Positions 7,939 through 17,176 of a DNA stretch of 64,000 bases are shown here, piece after piece; within the stretch, counting starts at the first letter, position 1; every line of letters starts with the position of its first letter. This DNA is from Paenibacillus sp. ACRRX (GTDB lineage Bacteria > Bacillota > Bacilli > Paenibacillales > Paenibacillaceae), in contig NZ_JAKRNK010000008.1 in assembly GCF_022346885.1 (NCBI RefSeq), positions 124,001-188,000 of the forward strand, in the 5' to 3' direction. Made by a program: the position numbers and the translations under genes. Below the pieces are notes generated by a model. That model was not told the origin of the DNA. It saw nothing but the letters and a program-made list of their open reading frames with translations, and searched no databases.

Positions 7939-10900
7939 CCGTTCACAAAGAGGATTTATCATCAGCCCATCATGGGCTGCCCACGGGTTATGTCGCATTG
8001 GTTCTTCACGCCCATCTGCCTTATGTGCGCCACACCCACCGAGATGACTTGATGGAAGAGCGATGGTTTTTTGAAGCGATGACGGAAACGTACTTCCCTT
8101 TGTTGGAGTGCTTCTCCCGTTTAAAGCAAGATGGCATTCCTTTTCGCTTGACGATGACGATGACGCCAACATTATTAGCTTTGATGGATGATCCCGTTAT
8201 GCAGTTGCGTTACGAGAAGCACCTTGTTCACAGCATCAAGCTTGCAGAGCTTGAAATGGAACGCCATAAGGAACATGAGCATCTGCATGACTTGGCTGCA
8301 ATGTACCAAGCACGCTGGTCTAAATGGCTCCTCTTGTATCGGGAATGGGAGTATAAAATCATTCCTCGCTTCAAAACATTTGCTGATGAAGGCTATTTGG
8401 AGCTAATGACTTGTGCCGCAACACATGCATTCTTGCCCTTTATTAAAAATGAGGCGGTAGCCAGAGCCCAGATTGAATTTGGCGCCGCCGAACATGAGCG
8501 GCATTTCGGTGCCCGCCCTAACGGCATTTGGCTGCCGGAATGCGCGTATTCGCCGCATCTGTCACCTATGCTTCGTGAGAGCGGGCTCCGCTATTTCATT
8601 GTGGATGAGCATGCGATTTCACATGCCGATCCTTGTCCTACGCGCGACACACTGGCGCCCGTTCAAACCTATGACCACGTGTATGCGTTTTGTAGAGATG
8701 CCGCCTCTTCACATCAAGTGTGGAGCAGTCACGAAGGGTATCCGGGAGATCGGGATTACCGGGAGTATTACCGAGACATCGGGTATGATCTTGGTTGGCA
8801 TGATCTGGAGGAATGGGAATATATTAAGCCTCATTTGCTCTCTGACGGGGCGCGGATTAATACAGGAATCAAATATTACCGCATTACTGGAGCAGGTTCC
8901 CATAAAGAACTTTATAACGAGCAATCGGCACAAGCACGTGCGTATGAGCATGCCAGACATTTTTTACATAGCAGGCTTTCTCATGTCTTGCATACCAACA
9001 AGTTGGATCGTCCTCCTATCCTCCTGTGCCCTTACGATGCCGAGTTGTTTGGACATTGGTGGTATGAGGGGCCTATATGGATTGAGGCAATCTTTCGCGA
9101 ACTACATCACCTACAGCAAACCATGGGATCAAGTATTGCGTTTATTTCGCCAATTGACTACATCGCACTTCATCCTGAAGCACAACAAGTTGAGCTGCCT
9201 TGCAGTAGTTGGGGGCGCGGCGGTTATGCAGAAGTATGGCTTCAAGAACGCAATGATTGGGTCTATAAGCACCTGCATCAGGCGGAAGATAGACTACTTG
9301 AATTGATAAGCAAGCAGCAGCGCCAGCTCTGGGGCTTTCGTTCTGTACAAGAGCGGTTATGCAACCAATCCATTCGCGAGCTTCTCCTGGCAGAAAGCAG
9401 TGATTGGGCATTCATCATTGACGCCGATACCGTTCCCAGTTATGCCTCACAGCGTACAAAGGAACACATTATGCGATGCCATCATCTCCTGGATATGTTA
9501 GAGCAAGGAGTATATGACGAAGTGGTACTGTATGAGATGGAGCAAGCAGTCAACTGTTTTCCTACTATAGATTATCAGGTGCTGCTGCAAATGTATAAAC
9601 GCCAAGTGCAGTGCAGCACAAGCCATATGACTCTAACAAATTTGACTGAACAGATCAGTCCTTCCTTGCAAGAGAAGGTCCCACTCACATCTTGGCAGCG
9701 CTCAAGTACTGCCACCAAGTGTGTCCTGATGCTGGCTTGGGAATTCCCGCCGCTAGTCGTTGGCGGTCTGTCAAGAGCTGTGTACGACTTATCGCGTCAC
9801 CTTGTTCGTCATCAATGTGAGGTCCATGTCATTACACGAGAGGTGCCCGGCAGTCCGACTACAGAATGGATGCATGGTGTTGTGGTACACCGTGCCCCAC
9901 TGCCGTCCTGTGCAGCTCCCATTGGATTTATGGATTGGGTTCTGCAATTGAACGCAGCAATGTGTGATTGTGTAGATGAACTCATTCGGGATGGATTACA
10001 CATAGACTTTGTTCATGCCCACGACTGGCTTGTGTACTTAGCAGCTAAAGATCTCAAAGATACATATCGATTCCCTCTCATCGCTACTATTCATGCTACA
10101 GAACACGGGCGCAACAATGGCACTTTACACTCTTCTGTTCAACATCGCATCCATGAAACGGAGCGTCAGCTTGTTCACGCGGCTGAGCATGTCATTGTAT
10201 GCAGTCATGCAATGGTCCACGAAGTCGAACAGCTATTTGATATTAAGCGATCTGTTGTAAGCATGATCCCTAACGGGGTGGAATGTGCATGGCAGCCTGC
10301 TGCCCTTGCGGGGGTAGGCAAGGATCACATTACATTGTCACCAAGCTTATCATTTCGAAGAGAGAGATCAGACAGCTTGCATGCTTTCCGTGCTCAATAT
10401 GCTGCTCCTGGAGAACGAATTCTTTTCTTTATTGGAAGGCTCGTTTACGAAAAAGGGATTCAGGTACTGCTTCATGCGCTGCCGTTGATTAAACAGCACA
10501 TCTCCAATATCAAGTTAATCATTGCTGGAACGGGTCCGATGCTAAATGAGCTGAAAAGGCAAGTTTACGAGATGAATTTAACTGACAGTGTATATTTAGC
10601 AGGCTTCGTTCAGGATGAAGTACGAGATCATTTGTTCCAGATTGCTGATTTGTGTATATTCCCCAGTCTATATGAGCCGTTTGGTATCGTTGCGCTTGAA
10701 GCGATGGGTCACGGTATTCCCGTTGTCGTGTCAGATACTGGCGGTTTGGCCGAAATTATCGATCATGGACGAGATGGCTACAAAGCGCTGCCTGGTCATG
10801 TTGAATCACTTGCCTGGCATGTGACAGAACTACTCCGCAACGAATCTCTGGCTGAACGTTATGCAGTAGAAGCTATGCGCAAAGTTCGTACGATGTATGA

Positions 10901-10955
10901 CTGGGATTCAATTGCGGTTTCAACACGCCAAGTATATGAAGGGGTGATCGCCTGA
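7935..10955 (+). CDS. GH57/DUF1957 branching-type enzyme fused to a GT4 glycosyltransferase
   Basis: 1006 aa, two enzymes in one chain. Residues 15-520 are GH57 with a C-terminal DUF1957 helical part: HAHLPYVRH, nucleophile E202 in WLPECAY, acid/base D368 in CPYDAELFGHWW, and SSWGRGGYAEVW. This is the fold of 1,4-alpha-glucan branching enzymes. After a linker, residues 594-1006 form a GT-B GT4 enzyme like glycogen/starch synthases: LAWEFPPLVVGGLSRAVYDL, then GRLVYEKGI and the EPFGIVALE nucleotide-sugar motif. No signal peptide, so it acts in the cytoplasm. It overlaps DUF4912 by 4 bases and the next gene by 1 base. The natural inference is elongation and branching of an alpha-glucan by one protein. 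Confidence 0.9.
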   Translation: MTVHKEDLSSAHHGLPTGYVALVLHAHLPYVRHTHRDDLMEERWFFEAMTETYFPLLECFSRLKQDGIPFRLTMTMTPTLLALMDDPVMQLRYEKHLVHSIKLAELEMERHKEHEHLHDLAAMYQARWSKWLLLYREWEYKIIPRFKTFADEGYLELMTCAATHAFLPFIKNEAVARAQIEFGAAEHERHFGARPNGIWLPECAYSPHLSPMLRESGLRYFIVDEHAISHADPCPTRDTLAPVQTYDHVYAFCRDAASSHQVWSSHEGYPGDRDYREYYRDIGYDLGWHDLEEWEYIKPHLLSDGARINTGIKYYRITGAGSHKELYNEQSAQARAYEHARHFLHSRLSHVLHTNKLDRPPILLCPYDAELFGHWWYEGPIWIEAIFRELHHLQQTMGSSIAFISPIDYIALHPEAQQVELPCSSWGRGGYAEVWLQERNDWVYKHLHQAEDRLLELISKQQRQLWGFRSVQERLCNQSIRELLLAESSDWAFIIDADTVPSYASQRTKEHIMRCHHLLDMLEQGVYDEVVLYEMEQAVNCFPTIDYQVLLQMYKRQVQCSTSHMTLTNLTEQISPSLQEKVPLTSWQRSSTATKCVLMLAWEFPPLVVGGLSRAVYDLSRHLVRHQCEVHVITREVPGSPTTEWMHGVVVHRAPLPSCAAPIGFMDWVLQLNAAMCDCVDELIRDGLHIDFVHAHDWLVYLAAKDLKDTYRFPLIATIHATEHGRNNGTLHSSVQHRIHETERQLVHAAEHVIVCSHAMVHEVEQLFDIKRSVVSMIPNGVECAWQPAALAGVGKDHITLSPSLSFRRERSDSLHAFRAQYAAPGERILFFIGRLVYEKGIQVLLHALPLIKQHISNIKLIIAGTGPMLNELKRQVYEMNLTDSVYLAGFVQDEVRDHLFQIADLCIFPSLYEPFGIVALEAMGHGIPVVVSDTGGLAEIIDHGRDGYKALPGHVESLAWHVTELLRNESLAERYAVEAMRKVRTMYDWDSIAVSTRQVYEGVIA

Positions 10956-13381
10956 TGAAAGCCGTTATTATGGCTGGTGGAAAAGGTACCCGATTACGTC
11001 CGCTAACGTTGAATACTCCAAAACCGATGGTACCGCTGCTTAATCGTCCCTGCATGTCCTATATCATCGATTTGCTGAAACGTTATGATATTCACCAAAT
11101 CGCCGTAACCGTTCAATACTTGCCTGATGTCATCCGTCAGTATTACGGTGATGGCTCTGAATATGGCGTTCAGCTGATATATGCAGAAGAAGATACCCCC
11201 CTTGGTACAGCAGGCAGCATAAAGAATGCGGCACATTTTCTAGACGAGCCGTTTATTGTTATTAGTGGCGATGCATTAACTGATTTCAACTTACGCCATG
11301 CAATTGAATACCATAGACAGAAGCAGGCTTTAGCCACGATGGTGTTAACTCAAGTCGACACGCCACTCGAATATGGCGTGGTCATGACTGGGGAAGACGG
11401 CAGAGTAGCCCGTTTCCTCGAAAAGCCGAGCTGGAGCGAAGTGTTCAGCGATACGGTGAATACAGGAATTTATGTGCTGGAACCGGAAATCCTCAACTGG
11501 ATACCCGCAGGCAAGCCATATGATTTCAGTATGGACCTGTTCCCAGAGCTTCTGGCCAACCATGAGGCGTTATACGGATATGTTGCCTCTGGTTACTGGT
11601 CTGACATCGGCAATCTGCAGCAGTACCGACAAACACAATTTGATATGCTGGACCGAAAAGTGGGTGTAACAGTAGCAGCCTCTGAAGTGCTGCCTGGTCT
11701 ATTTGTAGAAGCTGGTGTACGCCTTCCTTCACGTATACGACTAAGCGGACCTGCTTATATAGGAAGCGGCTGCACATTGTATCCTTCCTGCGGCATTGGA
11801 CCATACACCGTGCTGGGCGAAAGTAATACTGTCCATTCCAACAGCATATTAGAGCGGACAATTGCGTGGAGCGGCAACTACATTGGTGAAGACTGCGACA
11901 TTCAAGATGCCTTGATTATGGATCGTACCATCATCGGCTCTAACGCTCAGCTTCAGGAGGGAACCGTGATCGGCAGTGGTTGTACGATAGGGTCAAAGGC
12001 AACCATTCGTCAACATGTTAAGATGTGGCCAAACAAGACGGTTCCTACTAATGGCACGCTGCACACCTCGTTGATCTGGGGAGATGCCGCAGCCAAACCT
12101 CTGTTCAGCAGCAAAGGAGTAGCAGGCATTCCAAATGTCGACGTTAATCCGGAATTTATGAGTAAACTGGCTGCAGCATATGGATCTACCTTGCCAGAAT
12201 CATGCACCATTATGGTATCTGCATGCTCTCACACCTATTCGTCATTATTAAAAACAGCATTCACCACAGGACTGCGCTCTGTCGGAGTTCATATCGTCGA
12301 TCTAGGAATAGTATCAGACGAAGTCACCCGAAATACGGTGCGGCAAGAAAAAGCAGATGGCGCTGTTCACCTGTATCTGGCTCAGCAGTCTCCCATGATG
12401 AATGTTGTCGTGGAGTGGATGGACCGCCTGGGTCTTCCGATTGCCAAATCAGCAGAACGTAAGATCGAAAATGCCTATTGGCAAGAAGACTTTGTCCGCT
12501 GTCATGCCGACCGTGTTGGCAGCTGCAAAAGCTATAAACATGCGGACAATGATTATCTTGATGCTCTGGCGCAGCACATTGACTTCAGTCTGATTCGTGA
12601 TGCTAACTTCACGTATGTGCTGCTTGTCGCTCCTTGTGCGGATATGGAGCTTATACAACGCTGGTCCACATATGTAGGCGGCACCAGAATGGTCGTCCAG
12701 CAAGTCAAAGACCAATCCACCAATCTGCATGAACATGTCCACAACTGTAAGGCCAACTTTGGTGTGTACTGGGATGATGAAGGAAAGCTGTCCTTTGTTA
12801 CGCCTAAAGGGTCCATTTTATCTCCTGACAAAGTGGCACTGCTTACGATGTTGGCACTTGCAGAGACAGGAACCAACGCAGTATTGGGCGTGCCTGCCAG
12901 CATGGTCGGATCGCTGCCAGCTTCTGTTGCGAGCAGCGGACTGCGAGTGATAAGAACCAAGGAATCCCTTCGCTCCGTAATGGAAGCAACCGTCGGCTTG
13001 CCGTTCTCGCCATTTGCTCATCGGTTGTATATGCTCAGCCTTATTTTACAGCACTTAGCAATAACCAATATGCCGCTTGACGATATGGCTGCCGATCTTC
13101 CCAATTCTTATACAGCGAAGGAAGAGGTCTCTTGCAATTGGAACGAAAAAGGTACGCTTATGCGCTGCTTGATGGACTGGGTTCGATCCAATGGTCAGGC
13201 AGCTGAACTGCTTGATGGCATCCGCATTCAGTCACCAGAAGGTTGCGTGCTTATATTACCCGATCAAGATGAGCCACTCTTTAAAGTTTACGCTCATGCG
13301 GACAGTCCAACTCAAGCCAAAATTCTAGCACACAATTATGCATCCCGCATCGTTCAATCTCATCAACAACTAAGGAAGTGA
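10955..13381 (+). CDS. Sugar-1-phosphate nucleotidyltransferase fused to a phosphomannomutase-like domain
   Basis: 808 aa. Residues 1-230 are an NTP-transferase domain with MKAVIMAGGKGTRLRPLT, PKPM and VISGDALTDF, typical of enzymes that make NDP-glucose or GDP-mannose. Residues 250-390 form a left-handed beta-helix of hexapeptides (YIGSGCTLYPSCGIGPYTVL). Residues 395-800 resemble the phosphomannomutase/phosphoglucomutase part of the ManC-ManB-like fusions of actinobacteria and cyanobacteria. The canonical phosphoserine loop TASHNP is missing; the matching place reads VHLYLAQQSPMM, so mutase activity is doubtful. It starts at ATG overlapping the previous stop (TGATG). It probably supplies or regulates the donor sugar for the upstream fusion; which sugar and nucleotide is unknown. 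Confidence 0.85.
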   Translation: MKAVIMAGGKGTRLRPLTLNTPKPMVPLLNRPCMSYIIDLLKRYDIHQIAVTVQYLPDVIRQYYGDGSEYGVQLIYAEEDTPLGTAGSIKNAAHFLDEPFIVISGDALTDFNLRHAIEYHRQKQALATMVLTQVDTPLEYGVVMTGEDGRVARFLEKPSWSEVFSDTVNTGIYVLEPEILNWIPAGKPYDFSMDLFPELLANHEALYGYVASGYWSDIGNLQQYRQTQFDMLDRKVGVTVAASEVLPGLFVEAGVRLPSRIRLSGPAYIGSGCTLYPSCGIGPYTVLGESNTVHSNSILERTIAWSGNYIGEDCDIQDALIMDRTIIGSNAQLQEGTVIGSGCTIGSKATIRQHVKMWPNKTVPTNGTLHTSLIWGDAAAKPLFSSKGVAGIPNVDVNPEFMSKLAAAYGSTLPESCTIMVSACSHTYSSLLKTAFTTGLRSVGVHIVDLGIVSDEVTRNTVRQEKADGAVHLYLAQQSPMMNVVVEWMDRLGLPIAKSAERKIENAYWQEDFVRCHADRVGSCKSYKHADNDYLDALAQHIDFSLIRDANFTYVLLVAPCADMELIQRWSTYVGGTRMVVQQVKDQSTNLHEHVHNCKANFGVYWDDEGKLSFVTPKGSILSPDKVALLTMLALAETGTNAVLGVPASMVGSLPASVASSGLRVIRTKESLRSVMEATVGLPFSPFAHRLYMLSLILQHLAITNMPLDDMAADLPNSYTAKEEVSCNWNEKGTLMRCLMDWVRSNGQAAELLDGIRIQSPEGCVLILPDQDEPLFKVYAHADSPTQAKILAHNYASRIVQSHQQLRK

Positions 13382-13385
13382 TGGT

Positions 13386-15410
13386 GTGCCGCGATATCTC
13401 GTCGTAGGCAATGGGAAGTGCTTAGTGAACCTGGATCAGCACGCTTACATTCGAGACATTTATTATCCTTTTGTGGGCCAATTAAATCATGTCGGAGGTT
13501 ACCGCTGTCGTTTCGGCGTTTGGGTAGATGGCGTATTCAGTTGGCTGCATGAAGAGGAATGGCAGATTCAGATCGGTTATGTAGACGAATCGCTTGTTAC
13601 GGAAACTAAGGCGCATCACCCTCGTCTGCAGCTCACGTTAACGATTCATGACGCCGTTCATCAGCGAGAATCTATCTTTCTAAAGCGGGTTCACATTCAG
13701 AATCACATTAGTTCCGAACGGGAAGTCCGATTGTTCTTCCATCAGGATCTTGTCATCAATGAAACAGAAGTAGGCGACACAGCTGTCTTCTATCCGCTCA
13801 ATCGAACTGTATTTCATTATAAGAAAGATTGTTACTTTATGTTTAATGGCTGCTCGTCGTACTCTCTCCCCTCTCAGTCTTCATCTACTAACATACGTGC
13901 AGCTGCTGGTCACCCTGTTTGGGAAGGGATTTTTGAGTATACAACCGGCATCAAGCGCTTTCACCAAGCAGAGGGCACTTGGAAAGATGCTGAGGACGGT
14001 CATCTGATGGGCAATGATATTGCTCAAGGATCGGTAGACAGTACGATTAGTCTTAGATCCTTTGTCCCACCACTTGGCGACAGCTACCACCATTATTGGT
14101 TTTCGGCAGGTAAACATCTGGATGAAGTCATCCGTCTAGACCAATATGTACGCGACAATCATCCTGGGCACTTGCTGGATCGGGTGGAGACTTACTGGCG
14201 GCGATGGGTCAACAAAGACAACATCTCATTTGCAAATCTAGATGCTGAACTGATCCGGTTATATAAGCAGAGCCTGCTGATTGTCCGGACACAAACCGAT
14301 GTCGGTGGTGCGATCATCGCAGCTAATGATACGGACATTATGCAATTCAATCGCGACCATTACAGCTATATGTGGCCCAGAGACGGCGCTTTGGTGGCCA
14401 AAGCGATGTCGTCAGCCGGGTACCATGGCATGATCGCCCCCTTCTTCCGCTTCTGTGCCCAAGCGTTGACCAGTGAAGGTTACTTGCATCACAAGTACAA
14501 TCCAGACGGTACGGTTGGTTCCAGCTGGCATCCCTATATACATGACGGGAAACAACAGCTTCCAATCCAAGAAGATGAGACTGCACTTGTACTTCATGCC
14601 TTGTGGCATGACTATACGATCCACGGCGATGTAGAATTAGCGCAGTCCTTATATCAATCCCTTATTCGCAAAGCCGCCAAGTTCTTGCTTAACTATCAGG
14701 ATGAGCGGCTGCAGCTTCCGCATCCAAGCTATGATCTGTGGGAGGAGCGATATGGCATCTTTACATTTACAGCCTCTGCTGTATATGGAGGACTGACGGC
14801 TGCAGCGGAGTTTGCAGCGCTGTTTGGTGATGACGCCCGTTCTGAGCGGTACGCCCAAGGTGCAGAACGAATAAAACAAGGCATTGTTACACATTTATGG
14901 AATGAGGAGCATGGACGTTTTGCTAGAAGCCTGTTCCGCAGAGAGGGCCGTTGGGTGCAGGACATGACGCCTGAAAGCAGCATATTTGGTATTTATGAGT
15001 TCGGCGTACTCCCCCCTACCGACAGACGTGTAGTTGCGACTATGAATAGTCTGCGCAGCAGGCTCTCCATTCGAACACCGGTTGGCGGTATCGCTCGCTA
15101 TTGGCAAGATTACTACTTTCAGCGCTGCTCTGACTTGGATGTGGCTCCCGGCAATCCATGGGTCATATGTACGTTGTGGTTTGCCGGCTATGATATTGCA
15201 ACCGCCACCACGCTTCAGGATCTCAAACGGCCGCTCGAGACTCTGCAGTGGGTGCAGCGTCACAGCTTATCAAGCGGGCTGCTTTCTGAACAGGTTGATC
15301 CACATCATGGTCAACCTATATCTGTAGCTCCGCTCACTTGGTCGCATGCCACTTATGTTGATATCGTATTAAAATACATTAAGCGGTACGAAGAGCTTCA
15401 GGAGCAGTAA
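13386..15410 (+). CDS. Glycoside hydrolase family 15 (glucoamylase-type) enzyme
   Basis: 674 aa with GTG start; AAGGAAG lies 6 bases upstream, just past the previous stop. An N-terminal beta-sandwich (about 1-270, YLVVGNGKCLVNLDQHAYIRD) precedes the (alpha/alpha)6 barrel, with MWPRDGALVAKAM at about 330, IQEDETALVLHALW at about 395 and ESSIFGIYEFGVLPP near 535. GH15 enzymes release glucose from the ends of alpha-glucans or split trehalose and isomaltose. There is no signal peptide, so the substrate is intracellular and is probably the polymer made by the upstream genes. It is the last gene of the operon and ends at a strong terminator. Confidence 0.9.
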   Translation: MPRYLVVGNGKCLVNLDQHAYIRDIYYPFVGQLNHVGGYRCRFGVWVDGVFSWLHEEEWQIQIGYVDESLVTETKAHHPRLQLTLTIHDAVHQRESIFLKRVHIQNHISSEREVRLFFHQDLVINETEVGDTAVFYPLNRTVFHYKKDCYFMFNGCSSYSLPSQSSSTNIRAAAGHPVWEGIFEYTTGIKRFHQAEGTWKDAEDGHLMGNDIAQGSVDSTISLRSFVPPLGDSYHHYWFSAGKHLDEVIRLDQYVRDNHPGHLLDRVETYWRRWVNKDNISFANLDAELIRLYKQSLLIVRTQTDVGGAIIAANDTDIMQFNRDHYSYMWPRDGALVAKAMSSAGYHGMIAPFFRFCAQALTSEGYLHHKYNPDGTVGSSWHPYIHDGKQQLPIQEDETALVLHALWHDYTIHGDVELAQSLYQSLIRKAAKFLLNYQDERLQLPHPSYDLWEERYGIFTFTASAVYGGLTAAAEFAALFGDDARSERYAQGAERIKQGIVTHLWNEEHGRFARSLFRREGRWVQDMTPESSIFGIYEFGVLPPTDRRVVATMNSLRSRLSIRTPVGGIARYWQDYYFQRCSDLDVAPGNPWVICTLWFAGYDIATATTLQDLKRPLETLQWVQRHSLSSGLLSEQVDPHHGQPISVAPLTWSHATYVDIVLKYIKRYEELQEQ

Positions 15411-15437
15411 TCTTGTTCCATTTACAATGCAGCGAAA

Positions 15438-15471
15438 AAGCCCCTCAAGGATTGATCTCCTTGAGGGGCTT
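15438..15471. terminator. Bidirectional terminator between the GH15 gene and ahpC
   Basis: AAGCCCCTCAAGGA (15438-15451) pairs perfectly with 15458-15471 around a 6-base loop, with a run of A on the ahpC-facing side. It ends both converging transcripts. Confidence 0.85.
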
Positions 15472-15492
15472 GTCCGCTATATAGAATGTTAA

Positions 15493-16038
15493 TTAGGCGT
15501 TAAGGTTTCTGTCGCCTGGTTTCCAGTTAATTGGGCACAAACCGCCGGATTGCAAAGCTTGCAACACTCGCAAAGTCTCTTCTACAGAACGGCCTACGTT
15601 ATTGTGATTAACTACTTGATACTTTAATTCGCCTTCTGGATCGATAATAAACAGACCGCGAAGTGCGATACCTTCTTCTTCGATCAAAATGCCGTAGTCA
15701 CGAGCAACGTTCTTCGTAATGTCAGAAGCAAGCGGGAAATTCAGCTTACCAAGACCGTTATTTTCTTTATCTGTATTGATCCATGCTTTGTGGCTGTGTA
15801 CCGAGTCAACGGAAACACCCAACACTTCTGTATTCAACTTGTTGAATTCTGCTGCTGCATCACTCAAAGCTGTAATCTCAGTCGGACATACAAATGTAAA
15901 ATCGAGTGGGTAGAAGAACAATACCAGCCATTTGCCACGATAGTCGGACAGTTGAGCTGCGCCGAATGCTTGTCCATCACCATTTACTGTTTCCATGTTA
16001 AAGTCTGGAGCGGGTCTTCCTACTAAACGTTCTGCCAT
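15493..16038 (-). CDS. ahpC: Alkyl hydroperoxide reductase C-type peroxiredoxin
   Basis: 181 aa, a typical 2-Cys peroxiredoxin: peroxidatic C51 in DFTFVCPTE, resolving C168 in [10 protein letters not shown], and the GLFIIDPEG strand. It reduces hydrogen peroxide and organic peroxides in the cytoplasm, with reducing power from AhpF or thioredoxin; neither is in the window. AAGGAGG lies 9 bases upstream of the ATG. It is monocistronic, with its own promoter and PerR-type operator. Confidence 0.95.
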   Translation of the reverse strand: MAERLVGRPAPDFNMETVNGDGQAFGAAQLSDYRGKWLVLFFYPLDFTFVCPTEITALSDAAAEFNKLNTEVLGVSVDSVHSHKAWINTDKENNGLGKLNFPLASDITKNVARDYGILIEEEGIALRGLFIIDPEGELKYQVVNHNNVGRSVEETLRVLQALQSGGLCPINWKPGDRNLNA

Positions 16039-16132
16039 TTGAAAAATCCTCCTTCATATATATGTATCATAATTAACGCGGGTTAATTGGCTGTTGCTTG
16101 CCGCTTGTACAGCGGAATAACTTACATACTGA

Positions 16133-16161
16133 ATGTTATCACTAGATTATAATGAAGTCAA
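16133..16161 (-). promoter_or_regulatory. Sigma-A promoter of ahpC
   Basis: On the minus strand, TTGACT (16156-16161) and TAACAT (16133-16138) are 17 bases apart, giving a leader of about 90 bases. A half PerR-box (TTATAAT) lies inside the spacer. Confidence 0.6.
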
Positions 16162-16180
16162 GATTATATTAATTATTTAA

Positions 16181-16195
16181 TTATAATTATTATAA
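16181..16195. promoter_or_regulatory. PerR box upstream of ahpC
   Basis: TTATAATTATTATAA is an exact match to the PerR/Fur-family consensus TTATAATnATTATAA. It lies about 20 bases upstream of the -35. The next gene on the other side starts at 16463, so ahpC is the likely target. Confidence 0.75.
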
Positions 16196-16462
16196 AATAT
16201 TAATTAGTTTGTTTGCAAATCTAACTCCCCAGTGACTGCTATTCTATTTGATTTCCTCTTTAAAATGAGCTTTCCCTGCTAAGATTAGCTGCATTAATAG
16301 AAAACCACTAATTTTTTCGACATTTGATCAATGATAAGCTCATTTCATTTAAAATGTGCCATTTTGTCGTTTTACAAGCCCTTTCCTAGCATACAAGCCA
16401 TTCATAGAATATAGAATCCCACTTCATTCTGGTGGAATACTTCGAAAGTGGTGAGTCTAGTT

Positions 16463-17140
16463 ATGAAATGGAATTGTTATAATACACCATTCATCGTTGA
16501 AAACTCGCCTGAAATACCGCGTCATTTTACTGTTAGCGGAGCATGGTCAGGTCATCGTCGTTTTGCTTATGACCTGATTCGAAACAGCAAACCGCGTATG
16601 GTCGTAGAGTTGGGCACATTTTATGGTACTTCCTTCTTCAGCTTCTGCCAAGGAGCAAAGGATGAGAAACTATCAACTCGCTGCTTTGCCATTGACACAT
16701 GGCAAGGTGACCCCCATAGCGGTATTTATGACCATGTCGGCGAGCAGATCTTCCAAGCGGTACAGGCCGTCAACACTAGGGAATTTCCGTCGATTGGCAC
16801 ACTCGTGCGCTGCGAATTCGATAAAGCATTGCCGTACTTTGCGAATGATTCCATCGATGTCCTCCATATCGACGGTTATCACACATATGAAGCCGTGCAT
16901 CATGATTATACGACATGGTATCCCAAGCTCGCACCTAACGGAATTGTGCTGTTCCACGATATTGCAGTACGTTCAGGAGACTTTGGCGTTTATCGCTTTT
17001 GGGGCGAATTGAGTGCTCTGCCCCGTATCGAATTTCCTCATTTTCACGGCTTGGGCGTGCTGTTTCCAAAGGGAACCCCTGATTATGCCCGCGCCTTACT
17101 GGACCATAAAGATGCGCTTATTTCACATTATATATGTTAA
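16463..17140 (+). CDS. Class I SAM-dependent methyltransferase
   Basis: About 225 aa. A Rossmann-type SAM site is visible as PRMVVELGTFYGTSFFSFC (motif I), FAIDTWQGD (acidic loop) and SIDVLHIDGYHTYEAVHHD, with NGIVLFHDIAV. This is the Methyltransf_24 pattern found in glycan and antibiotic-sugar clusters. The ATG at 16463 has GGTGAG 8 bases upstream; GTG codons at 16448 and 16451 are less well placed. It is the first of two plus-strand genes with the GT61 gene. It may methylate a sugar hydroxyl on the glycan made nearby; the acceptor is unknown. Confidence 0.8.
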   Translation: MKWNCYNTPFIVENSPEIPRHFTVSGAWSGHRRFAYDLIRNSKPRMVVELGTFYGTSFFSFCQGAKDEKLSTRCFAIDTWQGDPHSGIYDHVGEQIFQAVQAVNTREFPSIGTLVRCEFDKALPYFANDSIDVLHIDGYHTYEAVHHDYTTWYPKLAPNGIVLFHDIAVRSGDFGVYRFWGELSALPRIEFPHFHGLGVLFPKGTPDYARALLDHKDALISHYIC

Positions 17141-17176
17141 TGCTATGTATTCATGTCTTATTATGGAGGCTGGAGC

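Noticed and set aside
8473-9306. 277-aa open frame on the plus strand
   Set aside because: Lies wholly inside the GH57 domain in another frame; the GH57 frame carries clear catalytic motifs.
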